From assembly GCA_027257055.1 (NCBI GenBank), contig JAPVLO010000519.1:744001-808000 (forward strand): a stretch of 64,000 nucleotides of DNA, in the 5' to 3' direction. Of the stretch, positions 1-10,130 are shown in pieces. Made by a program: the position numbers and the translations under genes. The notes under the pieces were generated by a model. It was given only the letters and a program-made list of their open reading frames with translations, made no database searches and had not been told where the DNA came from. The stretch's first letter is position 1, and each line of letters starts with the position of its first letter. The stretch is from Cephalopachus bancanus (taxonomy: Eukaryota > Chordata > Mammalia > Primates > Tarsiidae).

Positions 1-144
1 GGAGGCAGCTAAGGAGGCTGGACGGTGGGGCAGACACTAGGGCTCCGTGGCTTCTGGTTCTGTGTGTGTCCTTTAGTTGTCGCTGCTCAGGTCACTGCCT
101 CGAGTTGTGGAGACTGCAGTGCCCAAATTCCTCCAGCCAGGTCG
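1..144. other. GC-richer unassigned sequence
   Basis: Short stretch richer in G and C than the rest of the window, ending where an old L1 tail begins. A short open frame starting at 77 runs straight into L1 sequence, so I do not treat it as coding. It could be the edge of an LTR or a processed transcript whose rest lies outside the window. No family recognised. Confidence 0.3.
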
Positions 145-515
145 TCATGAGATCCTTTCTCTAATTTTATTAACCATAGTTCTCATGTTGTACCTAATAC
201 CTCTACACTTGTTCATCCTACATGTCTACTACTTTGTATCCTTTGAAATACATCTCCCCATTTCTTCTTGCTCCCAGCCCTACCCCTGATAACCACTGTT
301 TTATTCTTTATCTCTGTATATTTGACTTCTTTTTTAGATTACATATATAAGTGAGATGATTTAATATTTTTTTTCTGTGTCTGACTTATTTCATTTAGCA
401 TAATGTCCTCCACAACCATCTATTGGGTTTGGTTTGCTAGTATTTTGTTGTAGCAAATGGCAGGATCTTTTTTCACAGCAGAATAATATTCCACTGTATA
501 TATACACCACATTTT
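145..515 (-). mobile_element. Old L1 3' end fragment
   Basis: Reads as the minus-strand 3' UTR and last part of ORF2 of an old L1. It includes the reverse complement of the typical text for an ORF2 C-terminus ('aatattccactgtatatata') and the phrases around 'cttatttcatttagcataatg'. Truncated at both ends, with no clear tail or target-site duplication. Confidence 0.75.
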
Positions 516-1138
516 CTTTTTTTTCTTTTTTCTTTTTTTATTAATTAATTAATGTTAACTTTTCGCATTTTCTTTATGCATTTACCCATAATACAACCTT
601 ATTTATGATATGTAGAGAGTTTTAGTTAGAAGATCAAACTAGCAACAACATCCCCTTAAGCCAAAGCCTACTCCAAAGCTAGGCCCTAACTCTATTCGAT
701 TCTAAGAAGGTGGAGAAAAGTGTGGAGGTCAAAGAAGGAAATTTGGAAGCTAACAGATGTTGGTTAATGAGCTTTAAGGAAAGGTATCACCTCTGCCAAA
801 CTCTTAACTAGAGTGAATTTATACAGATAATATGGAAACATCTAGCATGTTAGCATAAAAACATGTATGTGTGTTTGCCAATGTAAGGTTTTTGCACCAA
901 ATACTACACAGAAACATATTATTGTAAGTAGAATAGAAAAATTACATTTTAACTTAAAAAAAGAAAATAAGTCATCTTCATAACGTAAAAATGATAAGGA
1001 AAACAGCAAGTGCAGGTAGAGAAATGCAATAAGTTATACAGAAGATAGCTAAAATTAAAATGATTTTATAGTTAAAATCATTGATGGAGGTGGCCACACT
1101 AAACAACTTATTTTTAATGGTGATGAAACGGCCTTATA

Positions 1139-1712
1139 CATTGGGGACCCACAAAGACCTGGAATTATTTTTCTGGAGGGCAGGCTCCTTGTAGTACAGG
1201 CTTCTTTTGCTAGGTAAGTATTCTAGGAATCCATCGGCATCTACATACCAGCTAGCATTGTGGGCGGCTGTTTTCCACTTCAGTGAATATTTTTTATTGG
1301 AGATTCCTTCAGAATGTTTGCCCATTTAATGGTGGGTGATTTACAAGCACTGTTGCCCACACAGCACGCAGTGTCCTGCAGTTTTTGACCAAAAATGGCA
1401 TGAATCCCCATGCCCCACCTTTCCTATTCATTCAATCTTGCTCCAAGAGACTTTTTATTGATTTTCCCAGATAAAAAAAAATGTCCTCAAAGGTAAACGT
1501 TTTGCTGAAGTGGAACGGGTGAAACAAAAAACGGCAGAAGCACTAAAAGGCAAGAAAATGGACAAGTTCAAAGACTGAGCAGTGGAAAAAGTCTCTCGAC
1601 AGGTGTATTGCATCAAACAGAAAGTACTTTAAAGGTGACTTCAGATTAAACATGTAAGAATAAATAAGCACTTTTAAATAAATAAATTCTGAGTTGTTTT
1701 GCCCACTTCTTA
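1139..1712 (+). mobile_element. Internally deleted mariner, copy 1
   Basis: Tc1/mariner element of about 574 bp inserted at a TA inside Tigger1: TA lies at 1137-1138 and again at about 1713. The left end has a run resembling a mariner inverted repeat ('ggggaccca') and the right end a degenerate counterpart. It keeps only the C-terminal part of a transposase frame (about 1340-1660). A full mariner is about 1.3 kb, so this is a deleted, non-autonomous form. The copy at 9087-9661 is 575 bp with the same content. Confidence 0.75.
1340..1660 (+). pseudogene. Mariner transposase C-terminal remnant, copy 1
   Basis: Codons read, with frameshifts, as 'HTA-SVLQFLTKNGM', then a block where 'APYSPDLAP-DFFLFP' would lie, then 'VKQKTAEALKGKKMDKFK', 'EQWKK', 'CIA' and a final 'YFKGD'. 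These are the C-terminal landmarks of mariner transposases. The catalytic N-terminal two thirds are missing and there are stops. No function expected. Confidence 0.7.
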
Positions 1713-1881
1713 TATTGGAAGAAGATGCTATCTAGGAATTTAATAGCTATAAAGACTAAACCAATGTCTGGCTTCAACCTTCAAAGCATGGGCTGGGACT
1801 AATACTGCTGGTGACATTAAGTTGAAGCCAGCGCTCATTTAACATTACACAAATCCTAGAGCCCTTAAGAATTATGCTCAA

Positions 1882-2173
1882 GCCGGGCTCGGTGGCTCAG
1901 CCTGTAATCCCGCGCCTTTGGGAGGCTGAGGTGAGTGGATTGCCTGAGCCCGCGGGTTCGAGACCTGCCTGGGCAGCGAGACCTCATCTCAACAATAAAT
2001 CAAAAAATCAGCTGGGCTTGGTAGTGCATGCCTGTAGTTCCGGCTACTTGGAAGGCTGAGGCGGAAGGATCGCTGGAGCCCAGCAAGTCGAGGCTGTGGT
2101 GACTGGGAGTGGCCACTGCACTCCAGTCTGGGCGACAGAGTGAGACTCCAACTCAAAAAAAACCCAAAAAACC
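1882..2173 (+). mobile_element. Alu (tarsier-like type), dimeric
   Basis: Full dimer starting 'gccgggctcggtggctc' and ending in an A-rich tail. Flanked by a perfect 12-bp target-site duplication 'aattatgctcaa' at 1870-1881 and 2174-2185. The insertion interrupts the Tigger1 copy. Belongs to the same sequence type as the copies at 18804, 31149, 33081, 38855, 47195 and 61885. Confidence 0.93.
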
Positions 2174-2290
2174 AATTATGCTCAATTTACTCTGTATGTA
2201 TTCTATAAATGAAAAAAAAGCCTGGTTGACAGCATATCTGTTTACAGATTGCTTTACTGAATATTTTAAGCCCACTGTAGAGACTTAGTG

Positions 2291-2525
2291 ACCTTATAAA
2301 ACAGAACCCATAGAACTCCCTCACTATTTCTGCCAAGTGAGGATAAAGAAAAAGATGACTGTTTAAGAACCAGGAAATGGGACCTCTCACCAAACACCGT
2401 ATGTGCCAGTGGCTTTATTTTGAATGCTCCAGTCTCCAGAATTGTGAGAAATATATTTCTGGTGTTTATAAATTCCCAGTCTAGAATAATTTTGTTATAG
2501 CAGCCAAAGGAGACTAAGATACCCT
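2291..2525 (+). mobile_element. MLT1-type (MaLR) LTR, 3' part
   Basis: Matches the 3' half of an MLT1 LTR: 'caccaaacacc', 'cctccagaattgtgagaaat'-like text, and the end 'gttatagcagcc' followed by 'gactaaga'. The 5' half is missing and the element abuts Tigger1 directly, which suggests a deletion at about 2290. Confidence 0.75.
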
Positions 2526-2596
2526 GTTAGATGAATTTTGAGTGACTATGATTCTGAGACACAGTGTAGCAAAGGAAGAAGAGAGATGGGACCCTT

Positions 2597-5339
2597 ACTC
2601 TTTAATTCAAGACTTACCTTGGAGGCTTTGTCAAAGATGAGTTGGTTGAGGAATTGAGGCTTTGCTTCTGGAATCTCTATCCTGTTCTATTGGTCTATGT
2701 GCCTGTTCTTGTACCAATACCAGGCTGTTTTGATTACTGTAGCCTTATAGTAAAGTTTGAAGTCTGGAAGTGTGATACCTCCTGCTTTGTTTCTTTTGCT
2801 AAGGATTGTTTTAGCTATTCGTGATCATTTATGTTTCCATATGAATTTCTGTATTGTCACATCAAGGTCTGAGAAGAATGATGTTGGTAGCTTAATGGGT
2901 ATTGCGTGGAATCTGTAGATTGCCTTTGGTAGGATGGCCATCTTAACAATGTTAATTCTTCCTATCCATGAGCATGGAATATTTTTCTGTTTGTTTGTGT
3001 CTTCTTGGATTTCTTTAAGCAGTGTTTTGTAATTTTCATTGTAATGGTCTTTCATTTCTCTGGTTAGGAAGATGCCGAGGTATTTCATTTTTTTGGTGGT
3101 TATTGTGAATGGGATTGTGCTTTTTATTTGGATCTCTGCCTGCTGGTTGTTGATGTATAGGAATACAACTGTCTTTAGCACATTTATTTTATACCCTGAG
3201 ACCGTGCCAAAGTCCTTTATCAGTGCAAGCAGGGTTCTGACAGATTCTCTTGGATTTTCAAGATATAGGATCATATCATCAGCAAAGAGGGATAACTTGA
3301 CTTCCTCTTTTCCTATTTGGCTACCCCTGATTACATTCTCTTGTCTACTTGCCCAAACTAGGACTTCCAATACAATATTGAACAAGAGGAGTAGGAGAGG
3401 GCAGCCTTGTCTTGTTCCAGTTTTCAGGGGAAATGTTTCCAGTTTCTGCCCATTTAGCAATATGCTAGCTGTGGGTTTGTTATAGATGGCAGTTACTATT
3501 TCTGGGTATGTTCCTTCTATACCTAGGTGTTTGAAGGTTTTTATCAAGGAGGGATGCTGGATTTTATCAACAGCTTTTTATACAACTAATGAGATAATCA
3601 TGTGGTTCTTGCTTTTACATCTGTTGATGTATTTAATTTAATTTATGGTCTTGCGAATGTTGGACCAACCGTGCATCCTGGGGGTGAAGTCGACTTGGTC
3701 ATGGTGGATGATTTTTGAGATGTGTTTTTGGATCCAACTAACTAGAATCTTGTTGAGAATTTTTGCATCTATGTTTCTAAGAGATATTGGCCTGTAGTTC
3801 TCTTTCTTTGTTGGCTCTTTACCCAGTTTGGGTATTAGTGTAATGTTAGCTTCATAAAATTATTTGGGGAGAATTCCATCTTCTCAGCTGCCTGGAATAC
3901 TTTCAGTAGAATTGGTATCATCTTGTACGCTTTGTAGAATTCTGTTGGAAAGTCATCCGGTCCAGTGCTTTTTTTGTAGGTAGTTTTGGGTAGTTATTGG
4001 TCTGTTTAGTATCCCATGTCTTCTTGTTTAAACTGGAGAGGTTGTGTGATATCAGAAAGTCCTCCATTTTATCTAGGTTATCAAGTTTGTTTCCATATAG
4101 GTGTACATGGTAATCTCTGATAATCTTTCGTATTTCTTCGAGGTCAGTTGGGATTTGATCTTTTGTATTTCTGATTGTGTTTATTTGGGCATTTTCTCTC
4201 TTTTTCTTTGTCATTCGGGCTAGGGGCCCATCAATATTCTTAATTCTTTCAAAGAACCAGTTTTTGCTTTGTTGATGTTTTCTATGATATTTTTGTCTTC
4301 TATGTCCCATATTTGGGCTCTTATTTTTGTGATTGGATTCTTCTGCTGAAGTTGGAGTTTTGATGGTCATCTATCTCCAGCTCCCTTAGGTGATTTGTTA
4401 GGCTCTCCATTTGTCATCTTTCCATTTTCATGATGTGTGTTCCTAGAAATGTAACTTTCCATTTTAGAACTGATTTCATGGCATCCCAGATGTTTTGGTA
4501 AGATGTTTCTTCATTTTCATTTTTTTCCAGGAATTGTTCAATTTCTTCTCTTATTTCAGCATTGACTCAGTCGTGGTTCAGCATCATACTGTTTACTGTC
4601 CATGTCTTTGTGAGCTTTAGGGAAATGTAGATTTTGATAATTATTTTTATTTCACTGTGGTCTGAGAATGTGTGTGGCAAGATTTCAATCTTATGGAATT
4701 TTTCATGCTCGATTTATGGCCAAGAATGTGATTGATCTTGGAGTATGTTCCATGTGGTGATGAGTAGAATATATATTCTGTGGGTGTTGGGTGGAATAAT
4801 CTGTAGGTATCTACTAAGTCCATTTGGTCAAGTGTCAAGTTTAGGTTCTGGATCGAGTTGTTGATTTTTGCCTTGATGATCTTTCTAGGACTGTCAGTGG
4901 GGTATTCAAGTCACCAGCTATAATAGCGTTAAAGTCAATTTTTTTTAGTTGATTTAGTAGATACTTTATAAATGTTGGTGCTCCTGTGTTGGGTGCATAT
5001 ATGTTTAGGATGGATATTTCTTTTTAATGGATTGAACCTTTTAGCATGTAGTATCCTTTTGCATCATTTGAAATTTTTGATAGCTTAAAGGTTGTTTTGT
5101 CTGATATTAAGATTGCAACTCCTGCCTTCTTTTGTGATCCATTGTGCCTGGAAACTCATTTTCCATCCTTTAACTTTGAGTCTGTGTGCCTCCCTTGTAC
5201 TGAGATGAGTCTCTTGAATGCAGCAAATAATTGGGTCATGGTTTCTTATCCAGTCTGCAATTCTGTGTCTTTTCAGTGGTGCATTTAGTCCATTCACATT
5301 CAGGCTAATTATTTAAATGTGGGGGTTTATCCCTGTCAT
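2597..5339 (-). pseudogene. L1-B ORF2 remnant (endonuclease-reverse transcriptase)
   Basis: ORF2 encodes the apurinic-type endonuclease and reverse transcriptase that nick the target and copy L1 RNA. The start 'MTGIN' is at 5339, with 'NGLNAPLKRHR' and 'CCIQETHL' (endonuclease) at about 5200-5297. The RT 'FADD' motif is intact (codons at 3275-3286), in the longest open piece (2825-3547, 240 codons). Several frameshifts split the rest (pieces at 3918-4370, 4647-4838, 5085-5297). The Cys-rich C-terminal domain is absent. Not functional. Confidence 0.88.
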
Positions 5340-5404
5340 GAGGTTCTTATAGAGTTGTTGCTGTTCCTGTTTATTTGTTGTCTTTCCTTTGGTTTTTGGG
5401 CTGA

Positions 5405-6382
5405 TTCGTGTGTGTTTTCCATCTTTTTTCTGGACTCTTGTGAAGAACATTGTCGTTCTTTTCTCCTTTTCTTCTGTGTTTAATACTTTCTTAAGTGTTT
5501 CTTGAGGTGGTGAACTGGAGACTGTATAAGTTCTTAGGGATTGGATGTTTGGAAAAGATTTTAATTCTCCCTCAATGATGAAGCTTAGCTTGGCTGAGTA
5601 GGTTATTCTTGATTTAAATTGTTTATCTTTGAGAACTTTGAAGGTTGGGTTCCAAGCTCTCCTAGCCTGAAGTGTTCCTGTAGATAAATCAGCTGCTATT
5701 CTAATTGGTCTTCCCTGGTAGGTAGTCTGACCTTTATCTCTTGCTGACTTTAGGATTTTTTCTTTTGTACCTACTTTGTTTAGTTGAATTATTATGTGTC
5801 TGAGAGTTGGTCTTCTCATTTGTTGTCTTGCAGGGGTTCTCTGAATCTCTTGTGTTTGAATTTTTTGCATAACTGATGAGATGAGGGAATTTTTCTTGGA
5901 TAATTTCATGGAATGTTTGTTCCAGAGTGGTCTCTGTCTCTCTTTCTGCCTCAGAAAGTCCAATTACTCTTAGGTTCAGTCTCTTAAAGTAACCGTTCAT
6001 CTCTTGAAGGTTTTGTTCTGTCTTTTAAAGCTTCTTTTCTATGTTTTTGACAGTTTGGGTTAGTTCTGTATTTTGGTCTTCAAATTCTGAGATTCTTTCT
6101 TCTGCTTGGCTAATTCTGCTTTCCGTGCTTATTAGTTTGCTTATTTCAATCACAGTATTCTTTACTGCTGTTATTTCTGTTATCAGCTCCTTCCTATTTT
6201 CTTCTTGTCTCTCCTCAATTCTTTTTATTCTCTCTATTAATGTCTTGATGTCTGAGTTTGTTGTATGTGACCAGTCCTTCTGGGGTTTCTTCATTTTTTG
6301 TGTTCCAAAGTCTGTTTTCTCAGTGTCTGACCTCCCAGCAGTCTATATGAGACCTATATTCTTCTTTTGCTTTTTTTTTCAT
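5405..6382 (-). pseudogene. L1-B ORF1 remnant (RNA-binding chaperone)
   Basis: ORF1p is the trimeric RNA-binding partner of L1. A candidate start ATG is at 6382. The coiled coil ('IERIKRIEERQEENRKEL', 'AEERISEFEDQN') runs from about 6290 to 6025. The RRM part ('RLNLRVIGLSEAE') follows after a frameshift near 6000, then the C-terminal domain ('RRPTLRHIIIQ', 'KLSFIIEGELKSFP'). The normal stop is lost, so the frame stays open to 5313, across the intergenic gap and into the region coding the first ORF2 residues. Confidence 0.85.
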
Positions 6383-7862
6383 TTGTGTAGATTTTCCTCC
6401 CAACACCCCCCCCATCTTCTTTAATTATTTTGTTCGAGGGTGGAGGGGTTGCTTTTACTTCTGTTTGTTCAATCTCCTATTCTTCCTTATGTATATCCTC
6501 TGGCTTTGTTCAATCCTGGAGCTGAACTGTAGGTTGCGGGCAATCCTTTTTGCAGTTTTGAGATTTAATTGAGGGGGGAGCTGTGACTCAAAATCTATCT
6601 CAGATCCCAGTATTCACCAACAGGTTTATGGATAATCTGGAACCCACGTCCCACTACCTTGCAATCTTTCCATGCAGTGGGGATATAGGTTTACTCCCTG
6701 AAAGCAAAATGAGGTAAGAAAAAGGAAAAGAATGGAACAGGGAGTGGCAGGAAGAGGAAGGTGGAGAGAGAGAAGAGTAAGAGGGAAAACAGACAAACAT
6801 ACTGACTAACAAATGAAAAAAGACAGAAAGACAGATATGAGTAAAAAAAACTGACAAACATTTGAAAAAACTGAAACATACAATCATACAGACATAGAAA
6901 AGCTAACCAGCCTCCTTATTGTTATACTATTCCCCTATTTAAACATGAGGTCTAAAGAGAAAAAAATAGACTAGAACACAGTCAGTAAACTAACAGAACC
7001 AAAACAAGTATGAAAACATTATTGATAACAGTAGGAAGAGAGATACAAGGGGGAAAAGATGGATAAGACAAACAGACAAAGAATAAAAAAAATTAAAACA
7101 GGAGAACCAAGCATATTCTGAGACTTTTCCTTTAAGTCCAATGTCCTTTTAGGTCTGATTTCTAGCTCTCCTTGCAGGCTGGTAGAGTTGCTCACAGTTA
7201 GGGTCAGTTATCCCTGGCCTGCTGTGGAGATTGGTCCAGATCAGGGCTGCCTGCCAAATCTGCCACTCAGATCTGGCCTGTGTCTATTTAGCATGGGTGA
7301 GGGGCTTCTGCCCCTCCAATTTTGATGTTGTTACCTTGGATCCCAAGCTGGAAGATGGGCTGAGCTTAGTGGAGCTGATCTCATGGCTCCAGGTGATCTC
7401 TTTTTCTGCTGCAGTCAGAGACTGCCGGGCAATGCAGGCCAGGATACCACCGGACTAGTCAGTTTGGGCTGGGCAGGAGTCAGAGGCTGCCTAGTGTGGG
7501 AGGGAGCTGGCACTGGAGGCAGTAGTGGCAGCAGCCGCTTCAGCAGTGTGTGGGAGGAACTCCACATGCTGGGCTCTGGGTGAGGGTTGGGGTGCATCAA
7601 TGTCAGTGGCAGATTCAGTAGTGCAGTGCTTGCAGGGGGGCTTCATGGATCTGGGAGCCATGGATTGCCTCAGGCAAGAGCGGCAGTGGCAGTGGTGGCG
7701 GTGGCCGTGACTGAGGTAGCAGCAGCCAGGCAGCATGTGAAGAGAAGCCTAGCAACAGTGAGCGCCGCAGCTCCCAGTGGAGAGCAAGAGTCTTTATGGG
7801 TGTTCTCTTTCGTGGGGAGTTTCATGGACCAAACTCCCCTCCGCCATCTTGCTGGAAGTCCC
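6383..7862 (-). promoter_or_regulatory. L1-B 5' UTR / promoter region
   Basis: About 1.48 kb upstream of ORF1. From ORF1 outward it holds a block shared with the L1-G 5' UTR ('ctgttggtga'; 'ccccctcaatta'), a polypurine tract on the plus strand (about 6700-6860), then a GC-rich part with many CAG/GGC triplets (7490-7760). Such regions act as internal RNA polymerase II promoters in L1; activity here is not shown. Confidence 0.7.
7843..7851 (-). promoter_or_regulatory. YY1-type site at L1-B 5' end
   Basis: 'gccatcttg' on the plus strand reads 'caagatggc' in L1 sense, within about 20 bp of the element's 5' end. This motif at this place binds YY1 in primate L1s and fixes the start site. Equivalent motifs are at 39220-39227 and 59946-59954. 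Confidence 0.6.
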
Positions 7863-8149
7863 ATGGTGATTCTTATACCTGTCCCTGTGGACAGGAGGAG
7901 CACCTCAAGGAGTTCACTAAATGATGGGGATATTAGCATAAAACAGTCCAGACTAGGGAAGAAGAGATAGAAGCAGACAGGATATAGTCAATCTGGAGAA
8001 GAGGATGGAATTCGCCACAAAATTACATAAAAAGTGAGAATAAACAAGCTATGGTTTTACAAACAATTTTTCCTGAAAAAAAGAAGAGCGAGGGAGAGGG
8101 GATTGAAAGAAAGGAAGATGGATCACCAGGAATATATTTTTAGAGAAAT
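7863..8149. other. Unassigned intergenic sequence
   Basis: Between the L1-B 5' end and the MLT1 LTR. Purine-rich in the second half. No gene or repeat recognised. Confidence 0.5.
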
Positions 8150-8510
8150 ATGGATGTCTCAAACACATCTATGTGTGTGCCCTTTCCCCCTAAATCTATA
8201 TACTGAAATCTAATCCCCAATTCAATGGTGTTAAGAGGAGGGGCCTCCTGGAAGGTGATTAGATCATAAGGGTTTTGCCTTCATTCATGGAATTAGTTCT
8301 TTTATAAAAGAGTCCCCCTTCTGCCATGTGGGGAACAGTGAGAAGGCAACATCTTTGAAGCAAGAAGCAAGACCTTACCAGGTACTAAATCTTCCAGTAG
8401 TTTGATATTGGATGCCTCAGTCTCCAGAACTGTGAGCAATATGTGTATGCTGTTTTATAAATGATCTAGTCTTAGGCATCTTGCTATAGCATCCCAAATG
8501 GACTAAGATG
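8150..8510 (+). mobile_element. MLT1-type (MaLR) solo LTR
   Basis: Near-complete old MaLR LTR. Landmarks in order: 'atactgaaatctaatcccc', 'ggaggggcctcctggaaggt', 'gattagatcat', 'cttttataaaag', 'tccagaactgtgagcaat' and the end 'gctatagcatcccaaa' with 'gactaaga'. No internal MaLR sequence beside it. Confidence 0.85.
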
Positions 8511-8737
8511 ATCATTCTTGTGTCTCAAATTTGGTGAAAGAACACACGTACTTGAGTCAGTGTTTGCCTTTAGGAGTTGCGGTAGAGATAGAAAGGCAGT
8601 GTCCTGATCTTCATTAATTGTGTATATAGCCTCATTCCAGTCAGAAACCCAAACAATGACTCATTTGCTAATCGTATGCTTCCTTCCAACAAGTTACTTT
8701 GTAGAGAATGAATATATAAGAAATAATTAGGAGATCA

Positions 8738-8970
8738 GGTTTTGAAATCAGATTCTGGCTCTCACATTAACAAGCTGTGTGACCTTGGGCCATTTAATTA
8801 TACTTTGATGTACCTCGTTGTTTTTCAGCCATAAAATGGGGGGATATTAAGAACCTACTGCATTGGATTTGTGTATGTATGTATGTGTGTGTGAAGATTG
8901 AGATAAAACATATGCAGCACTTAGCTTATTGCTTGGTGTACAGTAAATGCTAATAAAAGTGAGCCATTAT
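8738..8970 (+). repeat. MIR SINE
   Basis: Mammalian-wide MIR: 'ctgtgtgaccttgggcc' in the core and 'gtacagtaaatgctaataaa' near the 3' end, with the 'ataaaatggggggat' block between. An ancient repeat shared by mammals. Confidence 0.85.
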
Positions 8971-9086
8971 TCCTCATCTGGGGACAACAAAGCAAATGGT
9001 AGGATATGACAAAAGGGACTAATTTTTAAAAAGGTATTATATGAGTTGTGGCACAGGGAGGTAAGCTCAATGTCATTGAGAACTAT

Positions 9087-9661
9087 ACATGGAGAAATCC
9101 CCCCGAAATGAAATTTTTTTGGAGGGCAGGTCCCTTTTAGTGCAGGGCTCTCATCTTGCTACCTATTCTCCGACTCTCTGAACATCAGTGTACCAACTTG
9201 TATTGTGAGAGACTGCATTCAACTTCCATGAATTTTTTTTTCCTGAAGATTCTTTCAATCATATTAGCTCATTTCATTATGACTGATTTACAAGCATACC
9301 TGCCCAGACTGCACTGAGTGTTCAGAAGTTTATGATAAAAAATGGTATTATTCCCCATGCCCTGTCATTCCTATTCATCTGACCTTGCCTTTAGTGACCT
9401 TTTGGTTTGTTTGTTTTCCTGGATGAAAGAGTTTTCAAATGGAAATGTTTTGCCAGTGTGGAAGAGGTTAAACAAAAACAGCAAAAGCACTAAAAGGCAT
9501 CAGAATTGAGAATCTCAAAAACTGTTTTGAGCAGTGGAAAAAGCATCTTGGTAGGTGTATTATATCAAACGGAGAGTACTTTGAAGGTGACAAGTTTAAA
9601 CACGTAGGAATAAATACACAAGTTTTTACAAATAAATTCCTGTTTTGGGGGCTTTCCTTTG
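9087..9661 (+). mobile_element. Internally deleted mariner, copy 2
   Basis: 575-bp mariner homologous to 1139-1712 along its whole length. Its left end lies at a TA (9085-9086) in sequence I cannot match to Tigger1. Its right end is joined at a TA (9662-9663) to Tigger1 at the same Tigger1 position as in copy 1. It holds the transposase C-terminal fossil: 'VEEVKQK-QKH', 'FEQWKK', 'YFEGD'. Confidence 0.75.
9440..9600 (+). pseudogene. Mariner transposase C-terminal remnant, copy 2
   Basis: Codons for 'VEEVKQ', then with indels 'CFEQWKK', and 'YFEGD' at about 9575-9595. This is better preserved at the end than copy 1 ('YFEGD' rather than 'YFKGD'). The catalytic core is absent; fossil only. Confidence 0.65.
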
Positions 9662-10130
9662 TATCAGAAGAAGATATCATTTAAGAATTTAACAGCTATA
9701 AAGAATAAATCAATGTCTGACTTCAAGACTTTAAAACACAGGCTGGGGCAAATGCAGCTGGTGACTGTAAGTTGAAGTCAATGCTCATTTATCATTATAC
9801 AAATTTTCAAGCCCTTAAGAAGTATGCTAAGTTTACTCTACCTGTATTTCATAAATGAAAAACAAACAAACAAAAACAAAGCCTAGGTGACAGCATGTGT
9901 GTTCACATCTTGCTTTATTGAATATTTTGTACCCACTCTTGTGACTTATTGCTCAGAAAAAAAAATATTTCTTTTGCAATGTTACTGTCCACTGACAATG
10001 CACCTAATAACTCAATATCATTAATGGAGATATACAAGGAGATTAATTTTTTCTACTAACACAACATCCATTCTGCAGTCAGATCATAAAGTAATTTTGA
10101 CATTCAAGTCTTATTTTAAAAATACATCTT

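Larger units (their letters stand above)
585..2290 (+). mobile_element. Tigger1-like DNA transposon, copy 1, interrupted
   Basis: Pogo/Tigger1-type element recognised from the transposase-coding part: blocks around 620-800, 960-1136 and 1715-2290 follow the Tigger1 consensus in order. The 960-1136 block ends in the conserved 'DETA' codons. It is interrupted by a mariner at 1139-1712 and an Alu at 1882-2173. A further stretch at about 820-955 does not match Tigger1 and is unassigned. The right end is cut off where an MLT1 LTR begins, so the terminal inverted repeat is missing. Confidence 0.8.
960..2290 (+). pseudogene. Tigger1 transposase remnant, copy 1
   Basis: Remnant of a pogo-family (DDE) transposase. 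What can be read: the motif before 'DETA' (to 1136), then after the mariner 'FYW-K-M', 'MSGFN', a region matching the family's 'LKPMLIYHSENP', and after the Alu a block matching 'AWMTAHLFTAWFTEYFKP'. Many stops and indels; the C-terminal third is absent. It can only be a fossil. Recognition rests on family consensus recalled from knowledge; an alignment would fix exact residues. Confidence 0.75.
2597..7862 (-). mobile_element. L1-B: L1 with complete 5' end, 3'-truncated
   Basis: Minus-strand L1 of about 5.27 kb. It has a 5' UTR (about 6383-7862), ORF1 (about 5405-6382) and ORF2 from 5339 down to about 2597. The 5' end carries the usual 'caagatggc' near the first bases. The element stops inside ORF2, in the block encoding '-FDKAS', so the ORF2 C-terminus, 3' UTR and poly(A) are missing. 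No target-site duplication seen. See Part 2. Confidence 0.9.

Noticed and set aside
1134..1325. 63-codon minus-strand frame as a small gene
   Set aside because: It lies wholly inside the deleted mariner, antisense to its residual transposase direction, and is not kept in the second copy.
7415..7970. Several overlapping 60-127 codon frames rich in Ala, Ser and Pro
   Set aside because: Both strands are open at once in the GC-rich L1-B 5' UTR, which is a composition effect.
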